8,705 nucleotides of DNA from Ruminococcaceae bacterium UBA6855. GTDB lineage: Bacteria; Bacillota; Clostridia; Oscillospirales; Acutalibacteraceae. Numbering within the stretch: position 1 is the first letter of the stretch; every line of letters begins with the position of its first letter. Location: positions 1 to 8,705 of the forward strand of contig DKDF01000070.1 in NCBI GenBank assembly GCA_002451755.1, written 5' to 3'. The position numbers and the translations under genes are program-made. Shown piece after piece: positions 1-5,257 of this stretch. The notes under the pieces were generated by a model. The model was not told where the DNA came from. It worked only from the letters and a program-made list of their open reading frames with translations, and searched no databases.

Positions 1-66
<66 letters not shown>

Positions 67-277
67 TGTATCATATCCGCTTAAGCGGCTACAATCAATT
101 TCAGAGCTTGTTCTGCTCTTTTTTACCAAGAAACTTTCGTTTCCCGGAATTACTTTTTGCGTCTCTAGGACGCGAATCTCAGGGTTCCTTGTTTCTTTCG
201 TTGTTTAATTTTCAAGGTACTCGGCACTCTCATTTCTGAACGTCCTGCGCTCTCGCGCTGTCCCGTCCCTCAAGTGC
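67..277 (-). other. rRNA operon leader (pre-16S)
   Basis: This is the stretch between the predicted transcription start (about 277) and the mature 16S end. It contains no ORF. Visible structure includes a perfect 12-bp palindrome CCGCTTAAGCGG at 77-88, a small stem at 103-107/115-119, a 5-bp stem at 159-163/169-173, and a boxA-like motif at 201-217. Such leaders normally carry antitermination signals and one half of the RNase III processing stem. The partner half would lie beyond the 16S 3' end, outside the window. That role is inferred from rRNA operons in general. Confidence 0.75.
201..217 (-). promoter_or_regulatory. boxA-like antitermination motif in the rRNA leader
   Basis: The minus strand reads CCTTGAAAATTAAACAA. 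This resembles the Bacillota rRNA boxA region (CTTTGAAAACT...ACA type), which NusB/NusE bind to prevent premature termination of rRNA transcripts. It sits about 60 nt after the predicted start and 135 nt before 16S, a normal place for boxA. The assignment rests on motif similarity only. Confidence 0.55.
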
Positions 278-283
278 TCGACT

Positions 284-312
284 ATATTACCACTCTCAGC
301 TCCTTTTGTCAA
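284..312 (-). promoter_or_regulatory. rRNA operon promoter (sigma-A type)
   Basis: The minus strand has a perfect -35 TTGACA (312-307), a 17-bp spacer, and TAATAT as the -10 (289-284), one mismatch from TATAAT. Transcription should start near 277. Upstream, about 313-345, the minus strand is rich in A-tracts (AAAAAGG, GGCAAAAAAG, GATAAAAAGG). These would suit an UP element bound by the RNA polymerase alpha subunit, as at other rRNA promoters. It is the only promoter of this quality before the 16S gene in the window. No second tandem promoter was found. Confidence 0.85.
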
Positions 313-392
313 CACCTTTTTCCAACTTTTTTGCCCTTTTTATCAACTTCTTTTACACTTATCCGGGCGTTTCGAGCTGCATATACAAGATA

Positions 393-427
393 AGTGCCGG
401 CAGAGCACAAAGATTGCTGCCGGCACT
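393..427 (-). terminator. Hairpin, probable terminator of the pncB transcript
   Basis: An 11-bp perfect stem (393-403 with 417-427, AGTGCCGGCAG and its complement) encloses a 13-nt loop. On the minus strand it lies 12 nt after the stop codon of the small ORF that follows pncB. It is followed by a moderately T-rich run (TTATCTTGTATATG) rather than a clean U-tract, so termination may be partial. It separates pncB from the rRNA promoter about 80 bp further on. Because the stem is symmetrical, it could also act on plus-strand transcripts. Confidence 0.6.
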
Positions 428-439
428 ATATAATGTATA

Positions 440-532
440 TTATTCTTTGAGCTTTCCGAACATTATCACTCCGGTAATTGCCGTTGCGGCGAGCGAAAGC
501 AGCGCGGTCAATATCTTATATCCTCTGCTCAC
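440..532 (-). CDS. Small single-pass membrane protein, 30 aa, coupled to pncB
   Basis: A GTG-initiated ORF of 30 codons whose start overlaps the pncB stop (GTGA at 532-529). A Shine-Dalgarno site AAGGA (543-539) lies in the last codons of pncB with 6-nt spacing, so translation is probably coupled. The product begins MSRGYK, then has an uninterrupted hydrophobic stretch at residues 7-25 (ILTALLSLAA...), and ends GKLKE. This layout fits one membrane helix flanked by positive residues (R3, K6, K27, K29). A hairpin follows 12 nt after the stop. No family is recognised. Its position suggests co-expression with nicotinate salvage, but a functional link is only inferred. It could also be a chance ORF, since 30 codons is short. 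The well-placed ribosome site and stop-start overlap argue against that. Confidence 0.5.
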   Translation of the reverse strand: MSRGYKILTALLSLAATAITGVIMFGKLKE

Positions 533-1995
533 TGTTCGTCCTTCTTTCCGTGCTCCGCGAGCAGACGCTGCTTCTCGTCCCAGAGTTTCTGCGAGAGGTC
601 GACATAATAGTTATGCGGATTGTCGAATCTCAGCACCTCGTCCCAGAGGGTGTCGATCTGCTCGGCGCAGTGCTTCTTCACTTCGTCAAGCGGCGGGCAT
701 TCGTAGACGCACTCGCCATCTTTGAAGAGCTGGACGGTCAGCGGCTTTGCGACATAGTTTTCGACTATCTTTCTCTTCCATGTGAAGTCGGGGTCGAAGA
801 GTTCATAGGGCTTTGTATCGTCGACGACTTCGTTGTTGAGGGTCACGAGGTCGGCGATAGCCTTGCCGGTCTCGCGGTCGAAGAGTCTCCACGGCTTTTT
901 AAAGCAGGGAGTAGATATTTTGGCGACGTTGTCGCTTATCTTTATTCTCGGGCAGATCTTGCCGTCCTTCTCAACGGCGCAGAGCTTGTACACTCCGCCG
1001 AGGACGGGGCTTGAAGATGAAGTTATGAGTCTCTCGCCGACGCCGAAGGAGTCGACCTTTGCGCCCTGACCGATCATATCTCTGATGAGATACTCGTCGA
1101 GCGAGTTGGAGGCAACTATCGTGCAGTCCTCAAAGCCCGCTTCGTCGAGCATTTTGCGCGCCTTGCGTGAAAGGTATGCGATATCGCCGCTGTCGAATCT
1201 GATGCCCTTGGGTCTGTAGCCTCTGGGCAGAAGCTCACGTTTGAACGCTTCGATAGCGTTGGGCACGCCGGATTTGAGTGCATTATAGGTATCGACGAGC
1301 AGGACACAGTTGTCCGGATACTCCCTGGCATAGGCGCAGAACGCCTCGAGCTCGGTATCAAAAAGCTGAACCCAGCTGTGTGCCATGGTGCCGAGCGCGG
1401 GCACGCCGAACATTATATCCGAAACGGCGCAGGCAGTTCCGGCGCATCCGCCGATATATGCTGCACGGGCGCCGTAAATAGCGGCATCAAAGCCCTGAGC
1501 GCGGCGTGAGCCGAACTCCATTATCGGTCTGCCCTGCGCGGCGCGGACTATTCTGTTTGCCTTGGTGGCGATAAGGCTCTGATGATTGATGCACAGAAGC
1601 ACCATCGTCTCCACGAACTGAGCCTGCATTATCGGTCCTTTGACGGTAACTATCGGCTCGCCGGGGAATATCGGAGTGCCTTCCGGGACAGCATAAACAT
1701 CGCAGCTGAATTTGAAATCGGCAAGATAATCGAGAAATTCTTCAGAGAATCCCCTGCCGCGAAGATATTCGATATCCTCGGGCGTGAACTTGAGTCCCTT
1801 GAGATATTCGCAGAGCTGCTCGACGCCCGCCATGATAACATATCCGCCGCCGTCGGGCACTTTGCGGAAGAACATGTCGAAATAGGCGACAGTGTCCCCC
1901 ATGCCGTTTTTGAGATAGCCGTTTGCCATCGTCATTTCGTAGAAATCGACGAGCATCGTCAGATTTCTTCCCTTTAACGAGTTGAGTGAATCCAT
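529..1995 (-). CDS. pncB: Nicotinate phosphoribosyltransferase
   Basis: Makes nicotinate mononucleotide from nicotinate and PRPP, usually with ATP hydrolysis, as the first step of Preiss-Handler NAD salvage in the cytoplasm. The 488-residue product is the usual length for the Bacillota form. Visible family motifs are the N-terminal LVDFYEMTMANGY (15-27), FGSRRAQGFDAA (161-172), GTMAHSW (202-208) containing the His that is phosphorylated in this family, DTYN (235-238), RFDSGD (266-271), SNSLDEY (296-302) and FGVGE (317-321). The open frame continues upstream to 2130. The ATG at 1995 was chosen because AAAGGA (2010-2005) lies 9 nt before it and the upstream extension is AT-rich, basic and unlike the family. 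The stop overlaps the start of a 30-aa ORF. The next enzyme of the pathway, nadD, is encoded 3.3 kb away on the other strand. Confidence 0.96.
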   Translation of the reverse strand: MDSLNSLKGRNLTMLVDFYEMTMANGYLKNGMGDTVAYFDMFFRKVPDGGGYVIMAGVEQLCEYLKGLKFTPEDIEYLRGRGFSEEFLDYLADFKFSCDVYAVPEGTPIFPGEPIVTVKGPIMQAQFVETMVLLCINHQSLIATKANRIVRAAQGRPIMEFGSRRAQGFDAAIYGARAAYIGGCAGTACAVSDIMFGVPALGTMAHSWVQLFDTELEAFCAYAREYPDNCVLLVDTYNALKSGVPNAIEAFKRELLPRGYRPKGIRFDSGDIAYLSRKARKMLDEAGFEDCTIVASNSLDEYLIRDMIGQGAKVDSFGVGERLITSSSSPVLGGVYKLCAVEKDGKICPRIKISDNVAKISTPCFKKPWRLFDRETGKAIADLVTLNNEVVDDTKPYELFDPDFTWKRKIVENYVAKPLTVQLFKDGECVYECPPLDEVKKHCAEQIDTLWDEVLRFDNPHNYYVDLSQKLWDEKQRLLAEHGKKDEQ

Positions 1996-2239
1996 GAGAA
2001 AGAGTCCTTTCGTTTTATCGTTTATAAACAGTAAATAAACTTTTATATTTTCCGGCGCAAATCCCTTTCGGAATCGCGCTTTTAAATCGTGCTTATCCTT
2101 ATTTTTTCTGAAAACGCCCCGATTTTTCACAGCAAATCAACATTTTTTATCAAATTATTGTCTTTTATCATTAATTTTTTCGGAATGTGGCAATTCTCAA
2201 TCAATTTGTAAATAAATTATAATTCCTGAAGAAAAACTC
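1996..2239 (-). promoter_or_regulatory. pncB upstream region with structured leader; no clear promoter
   Basis: This AT-rich stretch separates pncB from the divergent helix-turn-helix gene. On the minus strand it holds a hairpin at 2079-2055: GCGC/GCGC outer pairs, a small internal loop, then ATTCC/GGGAT closed by a GAAA tetraloop. Nearer the start codon is a perfect 10-bp palindrome GTTTATAAAC (2020-2029), beside a related GTTTATTTAC (2040-2031). These are plausible sites for transcript-level control or for an operator, since NAD salvage genes are often repressed by NAD-responsive regulators. No TTGACA-like -35 with a good -10 could be found on the minus strand, so the pncB promoter is not placed. 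Confidence 0.4.
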
Positions 2240-2268
2240 TTGCATTGTAATTTTTCGTATGATATAAT
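2240..2268 (+). promoter_or_regulatory. Promoter of the helix-turn-helix gene (extended -10)
   Basis: TTGCAT (2240-2245), a 17-bp spacer and a perfect TATAAT (2263-2268), preceded by TGA, giving an extended -10 (TGaTATAAT). Transcription should start near 2275, leaving a leader of about 85 nt before the ATG at 2361. This is one of the two best sigma-A-like promoters in the window. Confidence 0.8.
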
Positions 2269-2287
2269 AAAGCCAGTGAAAGCCCGA

Positions 2288-2340
2288 GCGGACAAAATTC
2301 CGCCGGATTTTACTATTGCCCGCCTAAATTGTAGGCGGAA
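2288..2340 (+). promoter_or_regulatory. Leader RNA with two mutually exclusive stem sets
   Basis: Two local hairpins are visible in the leader: GCGGA/TCCGC (2288-2292 with 2299-2303, loop CAAAAT) and CCGCCTA/TAGGCGG (2320-2326 with 2332-2338, loop AATTG). TTCCGCC (2298-2304) is also perfectly complementary to GGCGGAA (2334-2340), so a long-range 7-bp stem would break both local ones. The second hairpin ends 8 nt before the AGGAGG site (2347-2352). As DNA, CCGCCTA-N5-TAGGCGG is a dyad that a dimeric helix-turn-helix protein could bind, so autorepression is an alternative reading. No known riboswitch class is recognised. Confidence 0.5.
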
Positions 2341-2360
2341 GAATATAGGAGGTAGGAGTT

Positions 2361-2600
2361 ATGAGAATCAGAAAGCAGGCGCTCGGAGACAGAAACATTG
2401 TCGGAGCAAAGATCGAGCAGAAGAGAAAGAGCATGGGTATGAAGCAGAAGGATCTGCTGACTCAGCTCCAGATCAAGGGCATCGACCTCAACGCATCGGG
2501 TCTTTCCAAGCTCGAAGGTCAGCTTCGCTATGTTACCGATTTTGAGCTCAAGGCTATCTCGGAAGTTCTCGGTATGTCTTACGAAGAGCTTCTCGGCTGA
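2361..2600 (+). CDS. Small XRE-family helix-turn-helix protein, 79 aa
   Basis: A short DNA-binding protein made of almost nothing but a Cro/CI-type helix-turn-helix domain. After a basic N-terminus (MRIRKQALGDRN), residues 13-35 resemble helices 1-2 (IVGAKIEQKRKSMGMKQKDL). The recognition region is about 43-57 (LNASGLSKLEGQLRY), and FELKAISEVLGMSYEELLG (61-79) is the typical final helix. There is no sensor or oligomerisation domain, so it probably acts as a small dimeric regulator. AGGAGG (2347-2352) lies 8 nt before the ATG. The gene is a single transcription unit with its own strong promoter and terminator, which suggests steady or high expression. Targets are unknown. The dyad in its own leader and the neighbouring divergent pncB are candidates by position only. 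A phage or antitoxin origin is possible, but no partner gene is visible. Confidence 0.9.
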   Translation: MRIRKQALGDRNIVGAKIEQKRKSMGMKQKDLLTQLQIKGIDLNASGLSKLEGQLRYVTDFELKAISEVLGMSYEELLG

Positions 2601-2613
2601 GATCACCTTTCTG

Positions 2614-2653
2614 AAAGAAAGAACTGTATTTCGATACAGTTCTTTCTTTTTTT
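2614..2653 (+). terminator. Rho-independent terminator, probably bidirectional
   Basis: A perfect 16-bp stem (2614-2629 with 2634-2649) is capped by a UUCG tetraloop (2630-2633) and followed by a T-run reaching 2653. It begins 14 nt after the helix-turn-helix stop codon. The convergent zinc-ribbon gene stops at 2656, three bases beyond the T-run. On the minus strand the 3' arm of the stem is itself U-rich (TTCTTTCTTT), so one structure may serve both convergent genes. Confidence 0.93.
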
Positions 2654-2655
2654 GC

Positions 2656-3327
2656 TCATTTTTTCGCGTTAAGGCGGACAACATACGCGACCGCTTCGCA
2701 GATGACGGATATCGACACGAAAACGCACATTGTTATCAGCGACCAGCGCAGCTCGATATGACCGCGCGCGTTGAGATCGCAGAGGATCTCAATAAATATA
2801 AGGAACGCTCCGACTTCGGCAGAGAGCAGTGCGGGGATATGTATGCCCGTGGCTATCTTTTTGGATATCAGTCCGGTAGTCAGCGCGACCATGCCGCATA
2901 TCACGGCGCAGATCGGCACGGCGTAGCTGTAATACCAGCTGATAACGCCCTGCATTTTTGCGATATAAAGAAGATAGAGCGCGAGCACGACGAAGCAGAT
3001 GCCCGCAGTCACAGGCGCGGGAGTCACGCGCAGAACGGGCAGGACAAGGAACACCCATGCTACGGCGATAGCGCCGAGGACATAGCCCGCCCAGAATTTA
3101 TCGCCGGGGTTCAGGATATTGACGACGGTGCAGATCATCGCCGGGAACACCATGAACGCCGAGAATATTACGGCATAGCTCTTTGCGGTCTTTGTCGCTT
3201 TTCCGAGATGAAGCGTCTTCTTGACATCGGGCTTCTCCGTCTTCTCTTCAGCGCGCTCGCACGCGCCGCAGTTCGGGCAGACGCCGGTTTTCTCGTCAAC
3301 AACAGCTCCGCATTTTGTACAGAACAT
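2656..3327 (-). CDS. Zinc-ribbon protein with six membrane segments, function unknown
   Basis: The 223-residue product starts with a zinc-ribbon half of the common membrane-protein type: CTKC at 3-6 and CPNC at 17-20 (MFCTKCGAVV... followed by VCPNCGA). A charged linker (about 22-48) leads into six hydrophobic segments near 49-71, 79-99, 105-125, 128-153, 164-185 and 195-217. The ribbon and linker are probably cytoplasmic. The ATG at 3327 is preferred over one six codons upstream because the purine-rich site AGAGGTG lies between the two, correctly spaced for the later start. Proteins of this design are frequent in Clostridia and mostly uncharacterised. I recognise no catalytic or transport signature. 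It converges on the helix-turn-helix gene and is divergent from the YaiI/YqxD-type gene. A lone TATTAT (3355-3350) could be its -10, but no -35 is visible. Confidence 0.85.
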   Translation of the reverse strand: MFCTKCGAVVDEKTGVCPNCGACERAEEKTEKPDVKKTLHLGKATKTAKSYAVIFSAFMVFPAMICTVVNILNPGDKFWAGYVLGAIAVAWVFLVLPVLRVTPAPVTAGICFVVLALYLLYIAKMQGVISWYYSYAVPICAVICGMVALTTGLISKKIATGIHIPALLSAEVGAFLIFIEILCDLNARGHIELRWSLITMCVFVSISVICEAVAYVVRLNAKK

Positions 3328-3418
3328 CGCGGCACCTCTTTTCAAGTGTATAATAGTGTTGTATACTGTTTCATAGTATCATAAAACAGCAAAAAAAACA
3401 ATCCCGGGAGGCGACAAA
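3328..3418. other. Divergent intergenic spacer, AT-rich
   Basis: About 90 bp between the zinc-ribbon gene (minus) and the YaiI/YqxD-family gene (plus). It contains -10-like words on both strands (TATAAT at 3349-3354 plus, TATTAT at 3355-3350 minus) without matching -35 elements, a weak 5-bp stem (3363-3367/3375-3379), an A-run at 3390-3398, and the GGGAGG ribosome site of the downstream gene. Promoters for both genes probably lie here but cannot be placed. Confidence 0.4.
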
Positions 3419-3850
3419 ATGAAAATACTGATAGACGCGGACGGCTGTCCGGTGGTTGACATATGCATAAAATCGGCAAAGCGGCACGGGATCGAATGTC
3501 TCATTCTCTGCGACACATCGCACATATTCGAGCGCGAGGGCGCAAAGACCGTGACGGTATCAAAGGGCGCTGACAGCGTCGACTTCAAGATAGTAAACCT
3601 GCTTGAACGCGGAGACATTGTAGTCACGCAGGACTACGGGCTCGCGGCGATGTGCCTCGCCCGCGGAGCGAGCGCGCTCAATCAGAACGGGCTGATATAC
3701 ACCCCCGACAACATCGACGCGCTTCTAAATTCACGCTACGAGACGAAGAAGATCCGCATGGCTGGCGGCAGAATAAAAGGTCCGCAGAAGCGCCGCCCGG
3801 AGCAGAACGAGGAATTTGAAAAGGCGATTGAAAAGCTGATTGAGGGATGA
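3419..3850 (+). CDS. YaiI/YqxD family protein (UPF0178, DUF188)
   Basis: A 143-residue member of the UPF0178 family, typical length about 145-160, which has a PIN/NYN-like fold and unproven function. Hallmarks are the N-terminal IDADGCPVV (5-13) with acidic residues suited to metal binding, SKGADSVDFKI (48-58), VVTQDYGLAAMCL (68-80) with the conserved TQDYGLA core, NQNGLIYTPDNID (88-100) and the basic GGRIKGPQKR (116-125) near the C-terminus. The acidic residues and fold class suggest a metal-dependent nuclease, but that is family-level inference. The start is set by GGGAGG about 7 nt upstream. It is followed by 700 bp of non-coding repeats with no obvious T-rich terminator, so its transcript may read through. 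Confidence 0.93.
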   Translation: MKILIDADGCPVVDICIKSAKRHGIECLILCDTSHIFEREGAKTVTVSKGADSVDFKIVNLLERGDIVVTQDYGLAAMCLARGASALNQNGLIYTPDNIDALLNSRYETKKIRMAGGRIKGPQKRRPEQNEEFEKAIEKLIEG

Positions 3851-4549
3851 ATTGGCAAATTGGGAGTTGTGGAGGAGTCTATTAGGCGCCCCTGCAAGGG
3901 GCGCTGGTTCGGCGTAAGCCGAGGCTGAGAGGTCGTTTCGCTGGCGCTCAAAGTAATAACTAAAAGTGAGTAGTGAAAAAGCACGGGATATGGGCAGATA
4001 CTATCTGCCTGCGAAATCTGCACAGTTTTATTGACGCGCACTCCGTAGGGACAGCCCTCGCGGCTGTCCGTTATCGGCGCAGCCGATACAGAGCCATAGC
4101 AGTTGTGGTTTGTTGGTAATTGGCTTTTACCTTCGCTACGCGCCATAATCAAATGATATATACATTCCGCGTTTCGGCATTTTCTTTTTATTTGAAAAAG
4201 AAAACGCCTGCAAAAGAAAAGCAAACTCAGGGCTGCGCCCCGAGACCCCGCGAACGCCGCGCCGCAGTACATAGCTCGCGGCTCTCAATTAGTTGCTCGG
4301 CACATTCGCCCGTAAACTCGCTTCGCTCAAACAGTACGGGCTCGTGCGGCTTGCTTTGCAAGCCGTTCCCTCGCTCTCATCAATTAGCTATTACTGCTGC
4401 TGCACGGCTATTATAAGCTTGATTATAAAGGCTGCCGCGTCGCGTGCTTTAACTTTGCAAAGGCAAGCAGTCGGCAAAATCAAAAGTTCAGTTTGCGCAA
4501 TATTAAACTACCCCAACCCCACACCACAACTCAAATCAGGAGAACCGCC
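3851..4549. repeat. Gene-free 700-bp region packed with short palindromes
   Basis: No credible gene is present: the open frames here have no family motifs, biased composition and no ribosome sites. Six short perfect hairpins are visible: 3886-3904 (8 bp, loop 3), 3993-4009 (7 bp, loop 3), 4049-4069 (8 bp, loop 5), 4072-4088 (7 bp, loop 3), 4180-4204 (10 bp, loop 5, extended by GGC/GCC across one A-C mismatch) and 4347-4365 (8 bp, loop 3). Weaker ones are 3909-3922 (5 bp, GTAA loop), 4226-4244 (CTC plus GGGC stem with one mismatch) and 4308-4341 (7 bp, loop 20). Imperfect copies of CTCTCA..AATTAG occur near 4282 and 4374. None has a T-run, so they are not simple terminators. The look is that of REP- or MITE-like intergenic repeats common in gut Clostridia. 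A promoter for the downstream operon may be hidden here. Confidence 0.65.
4049..4088. repeat. Tandem pair of palindromes (REP-like unit)
   Basis: Two hairpins lie 2 nt apart: GGACAGCC/GGCTGTCC (loop CTCGC) and TATCGGC/GCCGATA (loop GCA). The preceding CTCCGTAG and the GGACAGCC...GGCTGTCC core look like a dispersed intergenic repeat of gut Bacillota, recalled from general familiarity with such genomes rather than from a search. It is the most regular part of the palindrome cluster. Confidence 0.5.
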
Positions 4550-5236
4550 ATGAAAAAGACGCGTTCAAAGAAAAAGATAATAATTTCCGTCCTCTGCGTG
4601 CTTCTTGCGCTCGCGGTGCTGACTCCGTGCGTGATAAACGCCGTTGTGATGCTCAGCGCGAGCAAGTATATAATCAGCGCGGACGAGGCGGCTGGACGCG
4701 GGGCGGACTGCGTATTGGTGCTCGGCGCAAAGGTCAACTCCAACGGCACGCTGAGCCATATGCTCGAGGACAGGATGAGCACGGGCGTTGATTTGTATCA
4801 GTCCGGCGCGGGCAAAAAGATACTCGCGAGCGGCGACCACGGCAGAGATTCATACGATGAAGTCAACCATATGAAGCAATACGCCGTCGGCAGAGGCGTC
4901 GACCCCGACGATGTGTTCCTCGACCATGCAGGCTTTTCGACATATGAGTCGATGTACCGCGCCCGCGACATTTTTGAAGTCAAGAGCGCAATAGTCGTCA
5001 CGCAGAAATATCACCTCTACCGCGCGGTCTATAACGCGCGCCGTCTGGGAATAGACGCATACGGCGTGGCGGCGGACAAGCGCGTTTACGGAAAGCCCGT
5101 CTATAATTTCGTGCGCGAGAGTCTCGCCCGGTGCAAGGACTTCTTCATGTGCATTTTTCAGCCCGAGCCGACTTATCTCGGCGATGTTATCCCGATAAGC
5201 GGCAGCGCGTCGCTCTCGGACGACACTGAATACTGA
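4550..5236 (+). CDS. SanA/YdcF-type DUF218 membrane-anchored protein
   Basis: A 228-residue protein with a basic N-terminus (MKKTRSKKK), one membrane anchor at about residues 10-35, and an outside-facing DUF218 domain at about 53-205. Family features are DCVLVLGAKV (53-62), LEDRMSTGVDLYQSG (72-86), ILASGDHG (91-98), the DHAGFSTYESMYRA segment (125-138) and VVTQKYHLYRAVYNARRLGI (149-168). This matches SanA-like proteins, linked in E. coli to envelope barrier function and vancomycin exclusion. The enzymatic activity of the domain is not settled. The ATG at 4550 follows AGGAGA by 7 nt. An upstream in-frame ATG at 4493 lies in non-coding-looking sequence and is rejected. The C-terminal tail is short and acidic. 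It is the first gene of the nadD operon, 21 bp before nadD, and its promoter was not found. Confidence 0.9.
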   Translation: MKKTRSKKKIIISVLCVLLALAVLTPCVINAVVMLSASKYIISADEAAGRGADCVLVLGAKVNSNGTLSHMLEDRMSTGVDLYQSGAGKKILASGDHGRDSYDEVNHMKQYAVGRGVDPDDVFLDHAGFSTYESMYRARDIFEVKSAIVVTQKYHLYRAVYNARRLGIDAYGVAADKRVYGKPVYNFVRESLARCKDFFMCIFQPEPTYLGDVIPISGSASLSDDTEY

Positions 5237-5257
5237 CCGACTCAAGGAGAAAGATAT

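Noticed and set aside
478..1014. Plus-strand open frames across the pncB region (also 306-725 and 1582-1977)
   Set aside because: They overlap clear pncB motifs on the other strand, have no ribosome site and resemble no protein family.
1996..2130. 45-residue N-terminal extension of PncB
   Set aside because: The extension is AT-rich, overlaps a hairpin and a palindrome, and a well-spaced AAAGGA precedes the internal ATG at 1995, where family similarity begins.
2361..2600. Helix-turn-helix protein as an antitoxin of a toxin-antitoxin pair
   Set aside because: It is monocistronic with its own promoter and terminator, and no small toxin-like ORF lies next to it on the same strand.
3345..3385. 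Promoters for the divergent pair at 3327 and 3419
   Set aside because: Several -10-like words exist, but none pairs with a -35-like hexamer at 16-18 bp, so no specific promoter is claimed.
3886..3904. Hairpin GCGCCCCT/AGGGGCGC as terminator of the UPF0178 gene
   Set aside because: It is followed by TGGTTCGG with no T-run, so it does not meet the pattern of an intrinsic terminator.
3736..4272. Open frames on both strands in the palindrome-rich gap (also 4120-4416, 4293-4553)
   Set aside because: They cross the hairpins, lack ribosome sites and family motifs, and one runs into the end of the UPF0178 gene on the opposite strand.
3864..4532. GAGTTGTGG at 3864-3872 and its inverted copy at 4524-4532, as ends of a transposable element
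   Set aside because: A 9-bp inverted match somewhere in 700 bp is expected about once by chance; no transposase, no target-site duplication and no longer terminal repeat was seen.
3851..4549. CRISPR array
   Set aside because: The palindromes differ in sequence and spacing; there are no regular direct repeats with spacers.
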